Shown here piece after piece: positions 47,001 through 55,485 of a stretch of DNA of 64,000 nt (position 1 is the stretch's first letter; each line of letters starts with the position of its first letter). The stretch is from Roseateles amylovorans (GTDB lineage: Bacteria; Pseudomonadota; Gammaproteobacteria; Burkholderiales; Burkholderiaceae_C): NCBI RefSeq assembly GCF_025398155.2, contig NZ_CP104562.2, positions 5,456,001 to 5,520,000 on the forward strand, in the 5' to 3' direction. Below the pieces are notes generated by a model. It was not told the DNA's origin. It saw nothing but the letters and a program-made list of their open reading frames with translations, and searched no databases. A program made the translations under genes and the position numbers.

Positions 47001-49656
47001 GCTCGTCGAACAGGAACAGCGTGCCCTTGGTCGCCGTGGCCTGGCGCGGCTTGGATGCCGCCTCGGCCAGGTAGCCGGCCAGCTTCAGACGCTGCGCTTC
47101 GCCGCCCGACAGCGTCGGCACCGGCTGGCCCAGCGTCAGATAGTCCAGGCCCACATCGGACAGCGGCTGCAGCTTGTTCAGCACCTCGCGGTCGTCCTTG
47201 AATAGCGTCAGGGCCTCGGCGACGGTGAGCTCCAGCACGTCCGACACGCTGAGCAGGCGCCCGCCGCGTTCGAGCTTCACTTCCAGGATCTCGGCGCGGA
47301 ACCGCTTGCCGTCGCAGTCCGGGCAACGCAGGTAGACGTCGGAGAGGAACTGCATCTCCACATGCTCGAAGCCCGAGCCGCCGCAGGTCGGGCAGCGGCC
47401 GTCGCCGGCATTGAAGCTGAACATGCCGGCGCCGTAGCTGCGCTCCTTGGCGACCGGGGCTTCGGCGAAGCGCTTGCGGATCTCGTCGAACACGCCCACA
47501 TAGCTGGCTGGATTCGACCGCGCCGTCTTGCCGATCGGCGATTGGTCGACAAACACCGCATCGGACAGCCAATCCGCGCCCAGCAGGCGGTCATGCGCGC
47601 CCGGCGTTTCGGTGGCCTGGCCGAACCAGCGCGCCAGCGCGGGATACAGCACATCCTGCATCAGCGTGCTCTTGCCGGAACCGGACACACCGGTCACCGC
47701 CACCATCCGCTGCAGCGGGAACTCCACGCTGACATTGCGCAGGTTGTGCTCGCGCGCGCCCTCCAGGATCAGCCGCGGGGTGCTCTCTTCCACGATCCGC
47801 TTCAGGCCCATGCCCACATGCTTGCGGGCGCCCAGGTAGGCGCCGGTCAGCGTATCGGCCGAGCGGATCTGCTCCGGTGTGCCGTCGAAGACGATCTGAC
47901 CGCCCTGCTGGCCCGGTCCCGGGCCCATGTCGATCAGGCGGTCCGCCGCCAGCATCACCGCCGGGTCATGCTCCACCACCACCAGCGTGTTGCCCGCGTC
48001 CCGCAGGCGCTGCATGGCCTGCACGATGCGGTTCATGTCGCGCGGATGCAGGCCGATGCTGGGCTCGTCCAGCACGAACAGCGTGTTGACCAGCGAGGTT
48101 CCCAGTGCGGTCGTCAGGTTGATCCGCTGCACCTCGCCGCCGGAGAGCGTGCGGCTCTGGCGATCCAGGGTCAGATAGCCGATGCCCACATCGACCAGGT
48201 ACTTCAACCGGTTGCGGATCTCGTCCATCAGCAGCTTCAGCGCCTCGTCCAGCAAGGTGCCGGGCAGTTGCAGCTCATCCATGAAGCGGCGCAGCCGATG
48301 GATCGGCAACTGCATCAGGTCATGCACCGACAGGCCCGGCAGGGCCTCCAGCTGCTCGCGGCTCCAGCGCACGCCCTCGGGAAGGAAGCGTTGCGCCGCC
48401 GGCAGCGCGGCGTCGGCCAGCGGCTTGGAGCCGATGCGCCACAGCAGCGCTTCGGTCTTCAGGCGTGCGCCGCGGCAGGTGGGGCATTCGGTGTAGCTGC
48501 GGTACTTGGACAAGAGCACCCGGATGTGCATCTTGTAGGCCTTGCTCTCCAGGTAGTCGAAGAAGCGCCGCACGCCGTACCACTGCTTGTTCCAGTTGCC
48601 GTTCCAATTGGGGCTGCCCTCGATCACCCAGTCACGCTGGGCCTGGGTCATCTGGTTCCAGGCGGTGTCGCGCGGGATGCCCGCATCACCGGCGTACTTC
48701 AGCAGGTCGTCCTGACACTCCTTCCAGGCCGGCGTCTGCATCGGCTTGATCGCGCCGGTGCGCAGCGTCTTGCGCTCGTCCGGGATCACCAGCCCCAGGT
48801 CCACCCCGATGACCCGGCCGAAGCCTCGGCAGGTCTCGCAGGCGCCCATCGCGGAATTGAAGGAGAACAGCGGCGGCTGCGGATCCGCATAACGGATGTC
48901 GCTCTCCGGGCAATGCAAGCCGGTCGAGTAGCGCCACAGCGTCGGCGCCGCGCCCTCGTCGGCGCTCACCACATAGACGGTGAGCCGACCGCTGCCGCGC
49001 TTGAGGCCCAGCTCGATGGCCTCCATCGCCCGCGCCTGCTCCACGCCCTGGATGCGGAAGCGGTCCGCCACCACATCGAGGATCTTGCGGCCGTTGACCA
49101 CCCGCTCGGACTGCACCCGGGTGAATCCGGAGGCGGACAGCCATTGCTGGACCTCGTCCGCGCTCACTGTCTCCGGCAGCTCGACCGGAAAGGTCAGCAC
49201 CAGGCGCGGGTCGTCGGCCTGGGTGCGCTGCATCAGTTCGGCATAGATGGTCTGCGAAGTGTCGTGGCGCACCGGCAGCGCGGTCTCCCGATCGAACAGC
49301 TCGGCACCACGCGCGAACAGCAGCTTCAGGTGGTCGTTGAGCTCGGTCATCGTCCCGACGGTGGAACGGCTGGTGCGCACCGGGTTCGTCTGGTCGATGG
49401 CGATGGCCGGCGGCACGCCGTCCACCTTGTCGACCGCCGGGCGGTCCATGCGGTCCAGGAACTGCCGGGCATAGGCGGAGAAGGTCTCCACATAGCGGCG
49501 CTGGCCCTCGGCGTAGAGGGTGTCGAACACCAGGCTGGATTTGCCCGAGCCGCTGGGGCCCGTCACCACCGTCAGCTCACCGGTACGGATGTCCAGGTCG
49601 AGGTTCTTGAGGTTGTGTTGGCGGGCACCCCGGATGCGGATATCGGCGTCGGACAT
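44017..49656 (-). CDS. uvrA: Double-length UvrA-family excinuclease subunit
   Basis: A 1,879-residue protein made of two complete UvrA units in one uninterrupted frame. UvrA is the damage-sensing ABC ATPase of nucleotide excision repair and normally has about 940 residues. Unit 1 covers about 1-965 and unit 2 about 993-1879. Four Walker A motifs are present (GPSGSGKS at 33-40, then GVSGSGKS near 660, 1029 and 1570) and four LSGGE signatures. Each unit keeps its zinc cysteine pairs (CETCRGFG, CPTCRGAR, CPTCGGSG, CPDCDGKRF in unit 1; CPHCGTSY, CTTCVGTG, CPDCHGSR, CPGCEGQG, CDQCHGQRF in unit 2) and a segment corresponding to the UvrB-binding region. Whether this is the only UvrA of the organism cannot be seen here. 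No LexA box is evident upstream. Confidence 0.93.
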   Translation of the reverse strand: MSDADIRIRGARQHNLKNLDLDIRTGELTVVTGPSGSGKSSLVFDTLYAEGQRRYVETFSAYARQFLDRMDRPAVDKVDGVPPAIAIDQTNPVRTSRSTVGTMTELNDHLKLLFARGAELFDRETALPVRHDTSQTIYAELMQRTQADDPRLVLTFPVELPETVSADEVQQWLSASGFTRVQSERVVNGRKILDVVADRFRIQGVEQARAMEAIELGLKRGSGRLTVYVVSADEGAAPTLWRYSTGLHCPESDIRYADPQPPLFSFNSAMGACETCRGFGRVIGVDLGLVIPDERKTLRTGAIKPMQTPAWKECQDDLLKYAGDAGIPRDTAWNQMTQAQRDWVIEGSPNWNGNWNKQWYGVRRFFDYLESKAYKMHIRVLLSKYRSYTECPTCRGARLKTEALLWRIGSKPLADAALPAAQRFLPEGVRWSREQLEALPGLSVHDLMQLPIHRLRRFMDELQLPGTLLDEALKLLMDEIRNRLKYLVDVGIGYLTLDRQSRTLSGGEVQRINLTTALGTSLVNTLFVLDEPSIGLHPRDMNRIVQAMQRLRDAGNTLVVVEHDPAVMLAADRLIDMGPGPGQQGGQIVFDGTPEQIRSADTLTGAYLGARKHVGMGLKRIVEESTPRLILEGAREHNLRNVSVEFPLQRMVAVTGVSGSGKSTLMQDVLYPALARWFGQATETPGAHDRLLGADWLSDAVFVDQSPIGKTARSNPASYVGVFDEIRKRFAEAPVAKERSYGAGMFSFNAGDGRCPTCGGSGFEHVEMQFLSDVYLRCPDCDGKRFRAEILEVKLERGGRLLSVSDVLELTVAEALTLFKDDREVLNKLQPLSDVGLDYLTLGQPVPTLSGGEAQRLKLAGYLAEAASKPRQATATKGTLFLFDEPTTGLHFDDIAKLMRAMRKLLSAGHSLILIEHNLDVIRASDWVIDLGPEGGEDGGLVVAVGTPEHLKEHPTSHTAQALREYALEMDRAPVKVAEGRPLQSLIRRRRPADEAIRIVNAREHNLKSVDVSIPRGKFNVVTGVSGSGKSTLAFDILFNEGQRRYLESLNAYARSIVQPAGRPEVDAVWGIPPTVAIEQRLSRGGRKSTVATTTEVWHFLRLLYVKLGVQHCPKDGTPVRPQSIEAIAAQLMRDYRGQHLGLLAPLVVNRKGIYTDLAKWAKARGHTHLRVDGEFLPTSPWPRLDRFKEHSIELPVGDMIVTPETEGDLRELLAKALDHGKGVVHVLAPLDGLQDALRLAKPTRGIGNLRVFSTKRACPHCGTSYPELDPRLFSYNSKHGWCTTCVGTGLALTREQRKALDDTVQDKDGNRGREQSFPSEEAEIEGLTDQPCPDCHGSRLNPVARSVTFEDETIATVAAWSVTEAREWVAGLSLTGRDAEIARDVVSEIRGRLEFLEEVGLGYLTLDRAAPTLSGGEAQRIRLAAQLGSNLQGVCYVLDEPTIGLHPRDNQILLKALSTLGDKGNTLVVVEHDEDTIRRADHIIDIGPGAGKRGGRVIAEGTAAQLAANPESLTGRFLSHPLIHPLQARREIAADAPKLTVLNATLHNLRGVTVDVPLHRLVAITGVSGSGKSTLARDVLLANMAAAVPLRRAPSTWQGCEGIEGHQQVDRVLEVDQTPIGKTPRSCPATYIGFWDAIRRLFAETLEAKARGYGPGRFSFNTGEGRCPGCEGQGMRTIAMSFLPDVKVLCDQCHGQRFNPETLAVSWRGKSIGEVLQMEVDEAVEFFSVMNNIAHPLKLLQDVGLGYLTLGQPSPTLSGGEAQRIKLVSELVKVRDDVTRRGQKAPHTLYVLDEPTVGLHMADVEKLIRVLHRLVDGGHSVVVIEHDLDVIAEADWVLDLGPEGGSAGGRVVAQGRPETLVIQDTHTGRALAPVLARH

Positions 49657-50144
49657 GCTGTTGGGTAGCTCAGAGGCTCAGAAGGGGCAGTGGGCAAACA
49701 TTCTAGGGAGAGCTGCTGCCATTCACTGGCAGCAGCGGGGGAGGCCCTTCCCCCGAAGACACCCCCATCCAGGTGACAGCAAAAAGCACACACCACCTGG
49801 GCGATCTGCAGACAAAAGAAGCAAAATGATTGGCGCGGAGGTAAGCGCTGGTGACACCCCCCGCTGGGTTCGAGACACGGTTGACCCGCTTCCATGTCCC
49901 CTGAAAACGTCCGGATCGCCAGATCGGCAGAGGTTTGTTCAGTATTGGCAAACCCCTGACCGCTCAGGCTGGCTTCCTGTACCTCTTGTCAAGGCTTGGG
50001 AACGAAGACCGACTCAGACTTGCTAGTCTTGCGACGCTGCGGCAACAATGGAGCCCGGTCGCCGCAGTGCAGCATTTGGCATTTCCAGGCGATTCAACCA
50101 AGGGTTTACCCGCCACTCCGACAGAGCGCGGGAGACAGCAACAC
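49657..50144. other. Divergent spacer between uvrA and the response regulator
   Basis: The 488-bp gap has a TAGAAT -10-like sequence for uvrA (minus strand, 49700-49705) and the 9-bp inverted repeat at 49712-49736. It also holds CCAGGTG ... CACCTGG near 49769-49801. No CTGT-n8-ACAG LexA site and no gene are seen. Confidence 0.5.
49712..49736. promoter_or_regulatory. Perfect 9-bp inverted repeat upstream of uvrA
   Basis: GCTGCTGCC, 7-base spacer, GGCAGCAGC. It begins 7 bp upstream of the possible uvrA -10 TAGAAT and would cover the -35 region, so a protein-binding operator is possible. Confidence 0.5.
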
Positions 50145-50666
50145 ATGGACAGATACGACGGTCATCCCCTCTCCGAGCCCCACCTGGTGCTGATGTCGTC
50201 GGACGCTCCGGCGCATCCGTCGTCGTCGGCATCGTCACCGGAGGCAGAAGCTTGCGGCGAACGGCCCGCACCGGGCGAATCGTTCGTGCTGCTGGTGGAG
50301 GACAACCCGATCAATCAGGTCGTGGCGCTGGAGTTCCTGGCGCTGATGGGCCTGAAGACCCAACTCGCCCGCAACGGCCAGGAAGCCCTGGAGCTGTGCG
50401 AGCGCGACGCCCCCAGCCTGGTGCTGATGGACATCCAGATGCCGGGCATGGACGGCCTGGAATGCGCCCGCCGGCTGCGTGAGCAGCAGGCCCAGGGCCG
50501 CCTGCCGCGGTTCCCGATCCTGGCGCTCACCGCGCATGCGCTGGACAGCGATGTGGCCGACAGCCTGAAGGCCGGCATGGACGAGCACCTGACCAAGCCG
50601 CTCGATTTCCTGACCCTGCGCCGCCGCCTGGCGCGCTGGCTGGACCTGCCCCAACTCAACGACTGA
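50145..50666 (+). CDS. Response regulator with N-terminal extension
   Basis: A 173-residue receiver protein. The first 45 residues are Ser/Pro/Ala-rich and likely disordered. The receiver then shows VLLVEDNPINQVV (E51-D52), the phosphorylation site D96 in VLMDIQMPGMDG, and the lysine in EHLTKPLDF. The sequence is of the kind found in hybrid-kinase receivers (VEDNPINQ, MDIQMPGMDG), so it may have broken away from such a protein. GGGAG precedes the ATG at 50145. No kinase lies next to it; a chemoreceptor remnant is just downstream on the other strand. Confidence 0.88.
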   Translation: MDRYDGHPLSEPHLVLMSSDAPAHPSSSASSPEAEACGERPAPGESFVLLVEDNPINQVVALEFLALMGLKTQLARNGQEALELCERDAPSLVLMDIQMPGMDGLECARRLREQQAQGRLPRFPILALTAHALDSDVADSLKAGMDEHLTKPLDFLTLRRRLARWLDLPQLND

Positions 50667-50771
50667 CCAACGACTGACCCCGGTTCGTCGTACCGGGACG
50701 GCGAACGGCCTTCACGGCCTTCACGGCCGTCTCGCTGACCAGCCGACCGCCTGCCCCGGCGTCCGTCGACA

Positions 50772-51110
50772 TCAAGTCCGGAAGGTCGCCAATTGGTCGT
50801 TCAGCAGCCTCGCCTGCTGCTGCAGCGAGTCGGCGGCGACCTCCGTTTCGTCGACCACGGCCGCGTTCTGCTGGGTCGTGTCATCCAGGTGGCGGACCGC
50901 CTGATTGATCGGCGCCAGACCGTCGGATTGGCCGGTGCTGGATTCGCTGATCTCGCCGACGGTGCCCGACACCTGCTGCACCGATTGCAGGATCTCACCC
51001 ATCGCCTGCGCGGCTTGACCGACCTGCGCGCTCCCCGCATCCCTCCCGCGACACGGCCTCATTGATCAGCGCCTCGGCCGATCTCCGCCGCATCGTGGCC
51101 GATGGAAGGG
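50772..51110 (-). pseudogene. Remnant of a methyl-accepting chemotaxis protein
   Basis: The minus strand encodes the C-terminal end of a chemoreceptor: AGSAQVGQAAQAMGEILQSV, then DDTTQQNAAVVDETEVAADS and an end at LNDQLATFRT. Just upstream, in another frame, RRSAEALINEAVSR continues the receptor sequence, so there is a frameshift near 51045, and residues expected between RSAEA and LINEAV are missing. The rest of the receptor (ligand domain, membrane helices and most of the signalling domain) is absent. This is a decayed 3' fragment, unlikely to be functional. Confidence 0.78.
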
Positions 51111-51356
51111 CAGACAAGGTGAGCGCCGAGCCGCTGCTGCAATGGCCCCATAGGCGCACACACCGCCAGGCGGCGAGACCAACCCGCGAGCCCGTGCCAG
51201 TCCTCCGCGGCGCCTGCTTTCGTGACGATATGCCGCATCCGCCCGATTCGACAGTGGCCGCTCAAGTCGAAGAGGCGATGCTGGCGCCTGCACCGGGTCT
51301 CGCCCCCGGGTTAAGGCGGAGTGGCGCCCTGTGAAAAACCCTCTATAAACCGGCTC

Positions 51357-52631
51357 ATGATGGTTGAATCCTGGAGCTCGGCGCGCGCAGCAAAGCAGGT
51401 CCTGACGCTGGCGCGCAAACTGCTGTCCGAACGCGGACAGGCCAACAGCCTCGGACATGCCCGAGACCTCATCGGCAAGATGAGCGCCCTGCCGGCCGAG
51501 GCCTGGCCCGCGGTGTTCGACCGGCTGGCCGCCGACTTCAATCCCGAGGCCGAAGCGGTATTGCAGGCCGCCCACGCGTATGCGGTGTCACCCGGCGTCG
51601 ACGAGCTGCACACCCTCACCCGGGTGACCGAGCCGCCGCGCCAGGAGCTGTTTCGCCGGCTCAACCGCGCACCTGGCGGCACCGCGCTGCTGGTGCGCAT
51701 GCGACGCCGGTTGCTGGACGGCCTCAAGGCCCATCCCACCTGGCGCATGGTCGATGCGGACCTGCTGCATCTGCTCTCCTCCTGGTTCAACCCGGGCTTC
51801 CTGGAGATGCGGCAGGTGGACTGGAACTCGCCCGCGCAACTGCTGGAGCAGATCATTCACCACGAGGCGGTGCATGCCATCGACGGCTGGGACGACCTGC
51901 GCCGGCGCCTGCTGCCCGACCGCCGTCTGTTCGCCTTCTTCCATCCGCAACTGCCGCGCGAGCCGCTGATCTTCGTCGAGGTGGCGCTGCTGCCGGAAAT
52001 GCCGGACGCGATTGCGCCGCTGATCGAAAAGCGCAGCGAGCCGATGCCGCCGAACAGCTACCGCAGCGCGGTGTTCTATTCGATCAGCAACTGCGAGCCC
52101 GGTCTGCGCGGCGTCTCGCTGGGCAACTTCCTGATCAAGACCGTGGCCGAGCACCTGCAGCATGAGCTGCCCAAACTCAAGCTGTTCTGCACCCTCTCGC
52201 CGATTCCCGGCTTCGCCGCCTGGTTGCACGGCGTGACCACGCTGGACGGCCTGCCCGGTCTCAAGCCAGTGCAGATCGAGCGCGCCGGGGAAGCGTTGGC
52301 GCGGGTGAAACAGCACAGCAGCGCCGAGCTCGCCAGCCCGGCGGCGCTCAGCAACCAGGCCCTGCAGGAGGACCTGCGCCGCCTGGCCGCCGTCTACCTG
52401 GTGGGGCAGACCACCCAGCCCGGCGGCGATCCGGTGGCCCGCTTCCATCTGGACAACGGCGCGCGGCTGGAACGGCTCAACATCGCCGCGGACCGGTCCG
52501 TCAAAGGATTGAAGCAGTCGCATGGTCTGATGGTGAATTACCTCTACGACCTCGACCGCATCGAGCGTCACCACGAAGCCTTCACCCAAGGAGAGATCGC
52601 CAGCGCCCGCGCCGTCAGCGGGCTGCTGTAG
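51357..52631 (+). CDS. matA: Malonyl-CoA decarboxylase
   Basis: Decarboxylates malonyl-CoA to acetyl-CoA. The 424-residue protein matches the MCD family: SWFNPGFLEMRQVDWNSPAQ, IHHEAVHAIDGWDDLRRRLLPDRRLFAFFHP, EPLIFVEVAL, and near the end SHGLMVNYLYDLDRIERHHEAF. It heads a same-strand cluster with a Bug-type binding protein and malonyl-CoA synthetase, together forming malonate utilisation. ATG 51357 is chosen; a second ATG follows at 51360 and a GTG lies at 51321. No clear ribosome-binding site is seen. Confidence 0.93.
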   Translation: MMVESWSSARAAKQVLTLARKLLSERGQANSLGHARDLIGKMSALPAEAWPAVFDRLAADFNPEAEAVLQAAHAYAVSPGVDELHTLTRVTEPPRQELFRRLNRAPGGTALLVRMRRRLLDGLKAHPTWRMVDADLLHLLSSWFNPGFLEMRQVDWNSPAQLLEQIIHHEAVHAIDGWDDLRRRLLPDRRLFAFFHPQLPREPLIFVEVALLPEMPDAIAPLIEKRSEPMPPNSYRSAVFYSISNCEPGLRGVSLGNFLIKTVAEHLQHELPKLKLFCTLSPIPGFAAWLHGVTTLDGLPGLKPVQIERAGEALARVKQHSSAELASPAALSNQALQEDLRRLAAVYLVGQTTQPGGDPVARFHLDNGARLERLNIAADRSVKGLKQSHGLMVNYLYDLDRIERHHEAFTQGEIASARAVSGLL

Positions 52632-52859
52632 CCCCCGGCCTCACCACGCCACCGCCGCCAGCCGGTGACAGCACGGCCCGTTCCCGGAACGGCCGCCTGC
52701 CCGGCCGCGCGGCCGGCCGACGCTGAGGTCGACCGCCCCGAAAGAAGACTGAGCCCGCCTGCCGCGCCGCACCGCCTCGTCAGCGCTGCGCAGGGCGATC
52801 GACAGGATCCACGGCTCAAACAACGACAACGATCCCTGATCCAACCCGGAGACAACACC

Positions 52860-53864
52860 ATGAGTTCGAACCCAGCGCCCTCGCGCCGACGCGTGCTTGG
52901 CGGCGCGGCCGCCGCTTCCCTGACGATGGCCGGCGGCTTTCCGCTCAGCGCACTGGCACAGAGCGCCTGGCCGAGCCGGCCGGTCACCATCCTCGTGCCC
53001 TTCCCGGCCGGCGGCGGCACCGATGCCTTTGCCCGCCCGCTGAGTGCGCAGCTCACCAAGCAGACCGGCAAGCAGTTCATCATCGACAACAAGGGCGGCG
53101 CGGGCGGCACCGTCGGCGCCACGCTGGCCTCCAAGGCCGCGCCGGACGGCTACACCTTCTTCATGGGCGCGGTGCATCACGCGATCGCCCCGGCGATGTA
53201 TCCGAAGCTGGAATACCGGCTGGAAGAGGACTTCGTTCCGGTCGGCCTGATCTCCAGCGTGCCGCAGGTGATCATCATCAACCCGGCTAAGGTGCAGGCC
53301 ACCGACCTGAAGGGCCTGCTGGAGCAACTGCGCAAGAACCCTGGCAAGCTGAACTACGGATCGGCCGGCAACGGCACTTCGCACCATCTGGCCGGCGAGC
53401 TGTTCAAGCTGCAGACCAAGACCTTCATCACCCACATTCCCTACCGCGGCGCCGGTCCGGCGCTGCAGGACCTGATCGCCGGCCAGGTGGACCTGATGTT
53501 CGATGGCCTGGGCTCCTCCGCCACCCACATCAAGGGCGGCCGGGTCAAGGCGCTGGCCGTGGCGTCCTCCAAGCGCGCGCCGGGCTTCCCGGACATCCCG
53601 AGCACGGTCGAGGCCGGCGTCCCGAGCTACCAGGTCGCCACCTGGTACGGCCTGTGGGCACCGCGCGGCACGCCGAAGGAAGCCATCGCCGCCATGCAGG
53701 CGGAGATGCGCAAGGCGTTCGCGTCCGACGAACTGCGCACCGCCTGGACCAACCTGGGCACCGACATGCCCAACCTCTACGGCGACGCCTTCGGCAAGTT
53801 CGTCCACAGCGAAATCCTGCGTTGGGCCGAAGTCGTCAAGAGCAGCGGCGCCAAGCTGGACTGA
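52860..53864 (+). CDS. Bug-family tripartite tricarboxylate transporter substrate-binding protein
   Basis: A 334-residue periplasmic binding protein of the TctC/Bug family. It has a twin-arginine-like signal (SRRRVLGGAAAASLTMAGGF, cleavage near ALAQ), WPSRPVTILVPFPAGGGTDAFAR at the start of the mature protein, and FKLQTKTFITHIPYRGAGPALQDLIAGQVDLMFD. Such proteins bind carboxylates. Placed between malonyl-CoA decarboxylase and synthetase, it probably binds malonate, which is an inference. No TctA/TctB permease genes are adjacent. The start is supported by CCCGGAGACAACACC. Confidence 0.93.
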   Translation: MSSNPAPSRRRVLGGAAAASLTMAGGFPLSALAQSAWPSRPVTILVPFPAGGGTDAFARPLSAQLTKQTGKQFIIDNKGGAGGTVGATLASKAAPDGYTFFMGAVHHAIAPAMYPKLEYRLEEDFVPVGLISSVPQVIIINPAKVQATDLKGLLEQLRKNPGKLNYGSAGNGTSHHLAGELFKLQTKTFITHIPYRGAGPALQDLIAGQVDLMFDGLGSSATHIKGGRVKALAVASSKRAPGFPDIPSTVEAGVPSYQVATWYGLWAPRGTPKEAIAAMQAEMRKAFASDELRTAWTNLGTDMPNLYGDAFGKFVHSEILRWAEVVKSSGAKLD

Positions 53865-53880
53865 GGACAATGCGTCACCC

Positions 53881-55470
53881 ATGAGCCTGTCATCCATGAG
53901 CCTGTCCCACTCTCCTGCATCCGGCGCCACGGCGGCCGACGGCAACCTGTTCACCGCCCTGCGCGGCGCCTTCCCGGCGGACCTGGACGCCTGCGCGATC
54001 GAGGTCGCCGACGGTCCCGACACCGGCAAGCGCTACAGCTGGCGCGACCTGGACCGCGCCACGGCGATGATCGCCAACCTGCTGGACTCGCTGGACCTCC
54101 CCGCCGGCAGCCGCATCGCCGCCCAGACCGAGAAGAGCGTCGAAGCGCTGCTGCTGTACCTGGCGGTGCTGCGCGCCGGTCATGTCTATCTGCCGCTCAA
54201 CACCGCCTATCAGGCGGCGGAGCTGGATTACTTCATCGGCAATGCCGAGCCAGCGGTGGTGGTGTGCGCCGGCAAGCATTTCGGATGGGTCAGCAAGCTC
54301 GCCTTCCAGGCCAAGGTGCCGTGGGTGTTCACGCTCAACGAGGACCGCACCGGCACGCTGCTGGACCGCGCGGTGCAGATGAGCGACCAGCACACGCCCG
54401 CACGCCGCGCGGCCGAGGACCTGGCCGCCATCCTCTACACCAGCGGCACCACCGGCCGAAGCAAGGGCGCCATGCTCAGCCATGGCAACCTGCTGTCCAA
54501 CGCGCAGGTGCTCAAGGACGTCTGGGGCTGGCAGCCCGATGACGTGCTGATCCATGCGCTGCCCATCTTCCATGTGCACGGCCTGTTCGTCGCCTCGCAT
54601 GGGGCGCTGCTGGCCGGTGCGCGGATGATCTGGTTCAGCAAGTTCGAGCCGCGCGGCGTGATCGCACGCCTCCCGCAGGCCACCGTCTTCATGGGCGTGC
54701 CCACGCTCTATGTCCGTCTGCTCGAACAAGCCACGCTGACCCGCGAGACCTGCGCCCGGATGCGCCTGTTCATCAGCGGTTCCGCACCGCTGCTGATCGA
54801 GACCTTCCAGGACTGGCAGCACCGCACCGGCCACACCATCCTGGAGCGTTACGGCATGAGCGAGACCGTCATGCTGACCTCCAATCCTTACCGCAGCGAG
54901 GATGGAGAGCGCGTGGGCGGCACCGTCGGCCTGCCGCTGCCAGGCGTGGGCCTGCGGGTGGTGGACGACGCCGGCCAGCCCTGCCCGGCCGACGAGATCG
55001 GTCACCTCCAGGTGCGCGGCCCCAATGTCTTCGGCGGCTACTGGCGCATGCCGGAAAAGACCCGCGAAGAGTTCACCGCCGATGGCTGGTTCAAGACCGG
55101 CGATGTGGGTCGGCGCGATGGCCGCGGCTACGTCACCATCGTGGGTCGCAGCAAGGACCTGATCATTTCCGGCGGCTTCAATGTCTATCCGGCGGAGATC
55201 GAGGGCTGGCTCAACGAGCTGCCCGGCGTGGCGGAATCGGCGGTGGTGGGCGTGCCGCATCCGGACTTCGGCGAGGGCGTGATCGCCGTCGTCGTGCCGC
55301 GACCAGGGGCCTCGCTGGAAGGGCCGGCGCTGATTGCGGCGCTGAAGGACCGGATCGCCAACTTCAAGGTGCCCAAGCAGGTCTTCATCGAGTCCGAACT
55401 GCCGCGCAATGCGATGGGCAAGGTGCAGAAGAACCTGCTGCGCGAGCGACATCGCCAGCTGTTCGGCTGA
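53881..55470 (+). CDS. matB: Malonyl-CoA synthetase
   Basis: Activates malonate to malonyl-CoA with ATP. The 529-residue acyl-CoA synthetase has the AMP-binding motif AAILYTSGTTGRSKGAMLSH (about 181-200), the hinge region WFKTGDVGRRDGRGYVTIVG, and the catalytic lysine in NAMGKVQKN (about 517). The surrounding FNVYPAEIEGWLNELPGV segment fits MatB. It follows the Bug gene by 16 bp. A second in-frame ATG at 53896 is an alternative start. MatB plus MatA convert malonate to acetyl-CoA and carbon dioxide. Confidence 0.93.
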   Translation: MSLSSMSLSHSPASGATAADGNLFTALRGAFPADLDACAIEVADGPDTGKRYSWRDLDRATAMIANLLDSLDLPAGSRIAAQTEKSVEALLLYLAVLRAGHVYLPLNTAYQAAELDYFIGNAEPAVVVCAGKHFGWVSKLAFQAKVPWVFTLNEDRTGTLLDRAVQMSDQHTPARRAAEDLAAILYTSGTTGRSKGAMLSHGNLLSNAQVLKDVWGWQPDDVLIHALPIFHVHGLFVASHGALLAGARMIWFSKFEPRGVIARLPQATVFMGVPTLYVRLLEQATLTRETCARMRLFISGSAPLLIETFQDWQHRTGHTILERYGMSETVMLTSNPYRSEDGERVGGTVGLPLPGVGLRVVDDAGQPCPADEIGHLQVRGPNVFGGYWRMPEKTREEFTADGWFKTGDVGRRDGRGYVTIVGRSKDLIISGGFNVYPAEIEGWLNELPGVAESAVVGVPHPDFGEGVIAVVVPRPGASLEGPALIAALKDRIANFKVPKQVFIESELPRNAMGKVQKNLLRERHRQLFG

Positions 55471-55485
55471 GCGCCGGATCCGCTG

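Noticed and set aside
44020..47205. A 1,061-codon plus-strand frame
   Set aside because: It is the antisense of the UvrA gene, Gln/His/Arg-rich, with no domain resemblance.
49657..50144. LexA (SOS) box for uvrA
   Set aside because: I searched by eye for CTGT-n8-ACAG and found no acceptable match.
49800..50144. A cyclic di-GMP riboswitch upstream of the response regulator
   Set aside because: The region lacks the conserved tetraloop and receptor segments of the GEMM motif.
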